NCBI GenBank assembly: GCA_934132915.1
Contig: CAKPAK010000075.1
Span: forward strand, 1 to 5,911
DNA length: 5,911 nt
Source: an uncultured Bacilli bacterium
GTDB lineage: Bacteria > Bacillota_I > Bacilli_A > RF39 > UBA660
Reading direction: 5' to 3'
The notes beneath the pieces were generated by a model. It searched no databases and was not told the origin of the DNA. It was given only the letters and a program-made list of their open reading frames with translations. Position 1 is the first letter of the stretch. Each line of letters begins with the position of its first letter. Made by a program: the position numbers and the translations under genes. Positions 1 to 5,911 of this stretch are shown here, piece after piece.

Positions 1-2
1 TT

Positions 3-62
3 AACATTAAAATGCCAATAGATTTAAATATAGCATATGCTGAATATATTAATCAGTCATAA
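3..62 (+). CDS. 3' end of an unidentified gene (partial, runs off the left edge)
   Basis: This is the only plus-strand frame open at the left edge. It reads NIKMPIDLNIAYAEYINQS and ends at TAA (60-62); the other two plus frames stop within the first 21 bases. Nineteen codons are too few to prove coding, but the composition is protein-like and the position, converging on the gyrA terminator, is plausible for a gene end. The stretch PIDLNIA faintly recalls the 'P-[IL]-D-x-x-I-A' segment near the C-terminus of Mrp/MinD-type P-loop ATPases. That is a weak resemblance and I do not assign a function. No convincing intrinsic terminator follows it in the plus direction. The ATG at 12-14 could in principle start a tiny ORF, but no ribosome binding site is visible before it. 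Confidence 0.4.
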   Translation, partial: NIKMPIDLNIAYAEYINQS

Positions 63-184
63 AGTTTAACACAACTTAATAAAAAAAATATTTAAATTAA
101 CATTTACTTTTTTTCATTATATCAACATTAATATTACTAGTACATATAATTAAAAAATTGAAAATATTATTATCTTAAAGAATA

Positions 185-208
185 ATATCCACTTCTATAT
201 GTGGAAAA
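185..208. promoter_or_regulatory. pair of inverted DnaA-box-like nonamers beside parS (tentative)
   Basis: At 200-208 the minus strand reads TTTTCCACA, one mismatch from the DnaA box consensus TTATCCACA. At 185-193 the plus strand reads ATATCCACT, two mismatches from the consensus. The two face each other, 6 bp apart, so the segment is also a short dyad (TCCAC at 188-192, GTGGA at 201-205). The preceding ~120 bp is extremely A+T rich. Only two imperfect boxes are present and the main oriC of a Firmicute normally lies by dnaA, so this may be a minor DnaA site, an unrelated dyad operator, or chance. Confidence 0.25.
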
Positions 209-215
209 GTTTTTA

Positions 216-231
216 TGTTCCACGTGGAACA
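216..231. promoter_or_regulatory. parS: parS centromere site (ParB/Spo0J binding)
   Basis: The 16-bp sequence TGTTCCACGTGGAACA is a perfect palindrome and fits the conserved chromosomal parS consensus (core GTTNCACGTGNAAC). The dyad continues through flanking A/T bases, so 210-237 is a perfect 28-bp palindrome. Known biology: ParB (Spo0J) binds parS as a dimer, spreads as a CTP-dependent clamp, and with ParA (Soj) and SMC organises and segregates the newly replicated origin region. parS sites cluster near oriC, in keeping with recF-gyrB-gyrA next door. The site is intergenic, between the gyrA terminator and the converging gene at the left edge. No other copy was seen in the window. The alternative reading, a generic hairpin, is unlikely given the exact match to the motif. 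Confidence 0.93.
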
Positions 232-232
232 T

Positions 233-264
233 AAAAAAACCATATCTATTTTAACTAGATATGG
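233..264 (-). terminator. Rho-independent terminator of gyrA
   Basis: In the minus-strand transcript, CCATATCTA and TAGATATGG pair to form a perfect 9-bp stem (264-256 with 248-240) with a 7-nt loop. It is followed at once by seven U residues (239-233). It begins 20 nt after the gyrA stop codon, which fits the end of the recF-gyrB-gyrA transcript. The stem is A/U-rich with two G-C pairs at its base, so it is modest in stability, but the U-tract is clean. In the plus direction the hairpin has no following T-run, so it should not terminate the converging gene. The U-tract overlaps the A/T flank of the extended parS palindrome. Confidence 0.85.
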
Positions 265-283
265 ATCTTTAAATTTAAAATAA

Positions 284-2719
284 CTAATCCAATGTCGATT
301 CCTCATCAACAATTGCAACAGAACTTACATATTGAGAATCTTTGAGATTAATTAATTTTACACCTTGCGTCACACGACTCATAGTGGAAATTTGATCAGT
401 ACTAATTCTAATAATAATCCCCTCATTAGTAATAATCATTACATTACTTCCATGTTTAGATAATACTTCAAAAGAAACTATTACACCATTTTTATCGGTA
501 ATATTTAAAGTTTTTACACCTTTTCCACCGCGATTAGTAATTCTATATTCCTCAATTGGTGTCATCTTACCATAACCATTTTTAGTAATAACTAAAACTT
601 TTTGATTTTCCACAACTACATCCATGTTAATTAAAACTCCACCGTCAAGATTCATTCCCTTAACTCCAGATGCACTTCTACCCATTACTCTTATAGAATT
701 TTCACTAAATCTAACCATTTTTCCAATAGATGAAGCCATTAAAATTTCATTACTTCCATTAGTCTTTTTAACAGCAATTAGTTCATCATCATCTTTTAGT
801 GTTATCGCTTTTTTACCGTTATTTCTTATACTATTAAATTCAACAATATCAGTACGCTTAATCAAACCACTTTTAGTAGCAAATACCAAATATTTACATA
901 AATCATTTTGTTCAATTTTTAATAATGAAGTAACTTTTTCATTTTTTTCTAAATTTAACAAATTAACAATAGGAAGTCCTTTTGATTGTCTTCCAAACTC
1001 AGGAATTTCGTAACCTTTCATTCTAAAAACTCTTCCTCTTGTTGTAAAAAATAAAATATAATCATGAGTAGATACATTAATAATATTTTCTACAAAATCC
1101 TCTTCATTAGTGGACATTCCTTTAACGCCAACCCCACCTCTATGTTGAATTTTATACAAATCAATAGGTAATCTCTTAATATATCCCATATTTGTTAAAG
1201 TCACTACAACATTTTCAATTGGAATTAATGATTCATCCTCAATATAATCAATAGCTGTCATATCAATATAAGTTCTTCTTAAATCATTATATTTTTCTTT
1301 TATTTCTAACATTTCATTTTTTATTACTGAATAAATTTTTTCTTCTGAAGAAATAATATCCTCAAGTTCTTGAATTAATTTCAACAATTCAGAAATTTCA
1401 TCCTCAATTTTTGATTTTTCCATCCCTGTTAAACGCTTTAAGCGCATTTCCAGAATAGCTTGTGCTTGAATTTCAGATAAATTATAATTTGACATTAACT
1501 CTATTTGAGCAATTTCATCAGTTTCAGACTCTCTAATAATATTAATAACACGATCAATATTATCCAAAGCAATCTTTAACCCTTCCAATATATGCAACCT
1601 TGCTCTATATTTTTTCAGATCAAATTGACATCTTCGATAAATCACATGTTTTTGATGCTCAATATACTTCTCTAAAATCGTTTTCAAACCTAAAGTTCTC
1701 GGTCTACCATCCACAAGCATCAAAAAATTAATACCATAAGTAACTTGAAGTTGAGTATGTTTATAAAGATTATTTAACACAACGTTAGCGTTTGCTTCTT
1801 TTTTTACATCAATAACGATTTTTATTCCTTCTAAAGCCGATTCATCACTCAAATTTGAAATTCCATCCAATACTTTATCTCTAACTAATTCTCCAATTCT
1901 AGTAATTAAAGCCTTTTTATTCACTTGATAAGGCAATTCAGTTATAACAATATGTGATCTTGTATTTTTTTCAACAATTTCAGCTCTTCCACGAATAGTT
2001 ATTGTTCCCCGGCCAGTTTCATATGATTTTTTTATACCACTGTTTCCTAAAACAATGCCACCAGTTGGAAAATCAGGTCCTTTAATATACTCCATTAATT
2101 GAGAAACACTAATGTCTGGATTATCGATATAAGCAATACATCCATCTATAACCTCCCCTAAATTATGTGGAGGAATATTGGTCGCCATCCCAACTGCAAT
2201 TCCCATATTACCATTTACTAAAATGTTAGGAAATCTACTTGGCAAAACTGTAGGTTCTTTCCTTTGACCATCATAGTTTTCAGAAAAATCCACAGTATCT
2301 TTATTTAAGTCACGCAGAAGTTCCATGGAAATTTTTGCAAGCCTAGCTTCAGTATATCGACTAGCCGCTGCACCATCTCCATCAATAGAACCAAAGTTAC
2401 CATGACCATCGACTAAACAATGACGATAGGTAAAATCTTGTGCCATACGAACCATAGTATCATATATTGCACTATCACCATGAGGATGGTAATGCCCCAT
2501 TACCGCTCCAACCGCATTAGCACTTTTTTGATATTTTTTATCAGGTGTCATTCCTTCCTCATAAAGAGTATACAAAACCCTACGGTGAACAGGTTTTAAT
2601 CCATCTCGAACATCTGGAATAGCCCTAGCAACAATGACACTCATTGAATAATCAAGAAACGAATTTTTCATTTCTTCAACAATATTTACTGTTATTTTTT
2701 TATCCTTTTCTTCTTGCAC
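284..2719 (-). CDS. gyrA: DNA gyrase subunit A
   Basis: Breakage-reunion subunit of DNA gyrase (cytoplasmic A2B2, type IIA topoisomerase), which with GyrB and ATP puts negative supercoils into DNA. The 811 residues match the usual ~800-880. Residue numbering coincides with E. coli GyrA: R121-Y122 (catalytic tyrosine, context [14 protein letters not shown]), H78-P-H80, and I174 in [15 protein letters not shown]. The quinolone-determining positions are S83 and D87, the susceptible-type residues of E. coli. The order is a winged-helix/tower core (about 10-365), a coiled-coil exit gate (about 365-490), and a C-terminal beta-pinwheel (about 495-805) with six recurring blade motifs near 526, 577, 632, 681, 729 and 782. 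The GyrA box is Q525-H-R-G-G-V-G531, altered from the usual QRRGGKG. The start codon is GTG, chosen because AAAGGAGGT lies 7 nt before it and no better in-frame start follows. The stop is TAG. It lies 17 nt after gyrB, so the two are co-transcribed. ParC is less likely given the GyrA box remnant, the six blades and the recF-gyrB linkage. Confidence 0.98.
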   Translation of the reverse strand: MQEEKDKKITVNIVEEMKNSFLDYSMSVIVARAIPDVRDGLKPVHRRVLYTLYEEGMTPDKKYQKSANAVGAVMGHYHPHGDSAIYDTMVRMAQDFTYRHCLVDGHGNFGSIDGDGAAASRYTEARLAKISMELLRDLNKDTVDFSENYDGQRKEPTVLPSRFPNILVNGNMGIAVGMATNIPPHNLGEVIDGCIAYIDNPDISVSQLMEYIKGPDFPTGGIVLGNSGIKKSYETGRGTITIRGRAEIVEKNTRSHIVITELPYQVNKKALITRIGELVRDKVLDGISNLSDESALEGIKIVIDVKKEANANVVLNNLYKHTQLQVTYGINFLMLVDGRPRTLGLKTILEKYIEHQKHVIYRRCQFDLKKYRARLHILEGLKIALDNIDRVINIIRESETDEIAQIELMSNYNLSEIQAQAILEMRLKRLTGMEKSKIEDEISELLKLIQELEDIISSEEKIYSVIKNEMLEIKEKYNDLRRTYIDMTAIDYIEDESLIPIENVVVTLTNMGYIKRLPIDLYKIQHRGGVGVKGMSTNEEDFVENIINVSTHDYILFFTTRGRVFRMKGYEIPEFGRQSKGLPIVNLLNLEKNEKVTSLLKIEQNDLCKYLVFATKSGLIKRTDIVEFNSIRNNGKKAITLKDDDELIAVKKTNGSNEILMASSIGKMVRFSENSIRVMGRSASGVKGMNLDGGVLINMDVVVENQKVLVITKNGYGKMTPIEEYRITNRGGKGVKTLNITDKNGVIVSFEVLSKHGSNVMIITNEGIIIRISTDQISTMSRVTQGVKLINLKDSQYVSSVAIVDEESTLD

Positions 2720-2726
2720 AATTTCT

Positions 2727-2735
2727 ACCTCCTTT
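2727..2735 (-). promoter_or_regulatory. Shine-Dalgarno of gyrA, supports the GTG start
   Basis: The minus strand reads AAAGGAGGT, nearly the full anti-16S complement, ending 7 nt before the GTG at 2719-2717. It fills most of the 17-nt gap between the gyrB TAA and gyrA, and fixes the non-ATG start. It is the strongest ribosome binding site in the window. Confidence 0.9.
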
Positions 2736-2736
2736 A

Positions 2737-5773
<3,037 letters not shown>

Positions 5774-5830
5774 AACAGTTAAAAAATATTAGACCCATTT
5801 CCTTTCACCAAACCTACTAAAATTCTATAC
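5774..5830 (-). other. 5' leader of the recF-gyrB-gyrA transcript
   Basis: If transcription starts about 7 nt past the -10 box, the recF message has a leader of roughly 57 nt. It contains a purine-rich AAAGGA, but this lies about 28 nt before the recF ATG, too far for a normal ribosome binding site. The last ~20 nt before the ATG (TCTAATATTTTTTAACTGTT) are pyrimidine/AU-rich. No riboswitch-like fold or stable hairpin is apparent by eye. The leader end is inferred from the promoter, not seen directly. Confidence 0.4.
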
Positions 5831-5836
5831 AATAAG

Positions 5837-5865
5837 ATTATAACATAAAAACCAATATTTTATAA
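5837..5865 (-). promoter_or_regulatory. Predicted sigma-A extended -10 promoter for recF-gyrB-gyrA
   Basis: The minus strand has a consensus -10 TATAAT (5842-5837) with the extended element TG one base before it (TGTTATAAT). At the optimal 17-bp spacing the -35 is TTATAA (5865-5860), matching TTGACA at only three positions, so activity would rest on the extended -10. It is about 65 bp before recF, within a non-coding gap, which suits an operon promoter. In an A+T-rich genome TATAAT occurs often by chance, but the TGn extension and placement raise confidence. Confidence 0.65.
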
Positions 5866-5911
5866 GGGATTTAACAAATTTTTTTTAATATTTTGTTACA
5901 GTTCGATCAGA
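5866..5911. other. AT-rich edge segment, possible end of an upstream minus-strand gene
   Basis: The last 46 bases are A+T rich and have no recognisable gene. On the minus strand two frames are open only briefly from the edge: one reads SDRTVTKY then TAA (5887-5885), the other LIEL then TAA (5898-5896). Either could be the tail of an upstream gene such as the S4-domain gene or dnaN that usually precedes recF, but neither tail is recognisable. No terminator lies between here and the promoter, so read-through from upstream into recF is possible. Confidence 0.2.

Noticed and set aside
62..77. AAGTT/AACTT hairpin after the left-edge stop codon as a terminator
   Set aside because: The stem is only 5 bp and weak, and there is no T-tract after it on the plus strand.
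164..188. A/T-only inverted repeat (ATATTATT ... AATAATAT)
   Set aside because: An 8-bp A/T dyad is expected by chance in such A+T-rich DNA, and it has no T-run or known motif to give it a role.
624..1013. A 129-codon open frame on the plus strand within gyrA
   Set aside because: It lies antisense to the GyrA pinwheel region, has no ribosome binding site, and its hydrophobic, Ser/Leu/Phe-rich translation is typical of a reverse-strand shadow of an A+T-rich gene.
5875..5899. AACAAA/TTTGTT inverted repeat upstream of the recF promoter
   Set aside because: It has a 6-bp A/T-rich stem with a 13-nt loop and no U-tract following in the minus direction, so it is not a credible terminator.

Overview
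This window is a conserved chromosomal replication and repair cluster from an AT-rich, low-GC Firmicute (Bacillota), most likely of the Clostridia. The evidence is as follows. Three genes lie head to tail on the minus strand in the order recF, gyrB, gyrA, which is the usual order just downstream of dnaA and dnaN in Firmicutes. Base composition is by eye only about 30% G+C. Ribosome binding sites are strong AGGAGG types. Tryptophan is encoded by TGG and the stops are TAA or TAG, so a mycoplasma-type genetic code is not indicated. A clostridial or related lineage is my inference; I cannot name a genus from the sequence alone.

Layout, read in the direction of transcription (from high to low coordinates). 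At 5911-5774 there is a non-coding leader with an extended -10 promoter. recF (5773-4643) follows, and its stop codon overlaps the preferred gyrB start by 8 nt. gyrB (4650-2737) is followed after 17 nt, which hold a near-perfect Shine-Dalgarno, by gyrA (2719-284). gyrA starts with GTG and ends with TAG. Twenty nt beyond its stop lies an intrinsic terminator (264-233), and its U-tract runs straight into a textbook parS site (216-231), the binding site of the ParB/Spo0J partition protein. Two inverted DnaA-box-like nonamers lie next to parS at 185-208. The far left edge (3-62) seems to hold the last 19 codons of an unidentified plus-strand gene that converges on gyrA.

How the genes fit together. 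GyrA and GyrB form DNA gyrase (A2B2), which introduces negative supercoils ahead of the replication fork, and RecF loads recombination functions at gapped DNA behind stalled forks. With parS next door, the segment joins supercoiling, gap repair and origin segregation, as expected for an origin-proximal locus. Gene direction and the purine-rich minus strand fit oriC lying beyond the right end, but this is inference.

The three genes are intact and look orthodox. I see no mobile element, CRISPR array, RNA gene or undescribed system. The points most worth a second look are the compact terminator/parS junction, the direct recF-gyrB overlap with no remB/yaaB-type gene between them, the altered GyrA box, and the lack of a recognisable ribosome binding site before recF.
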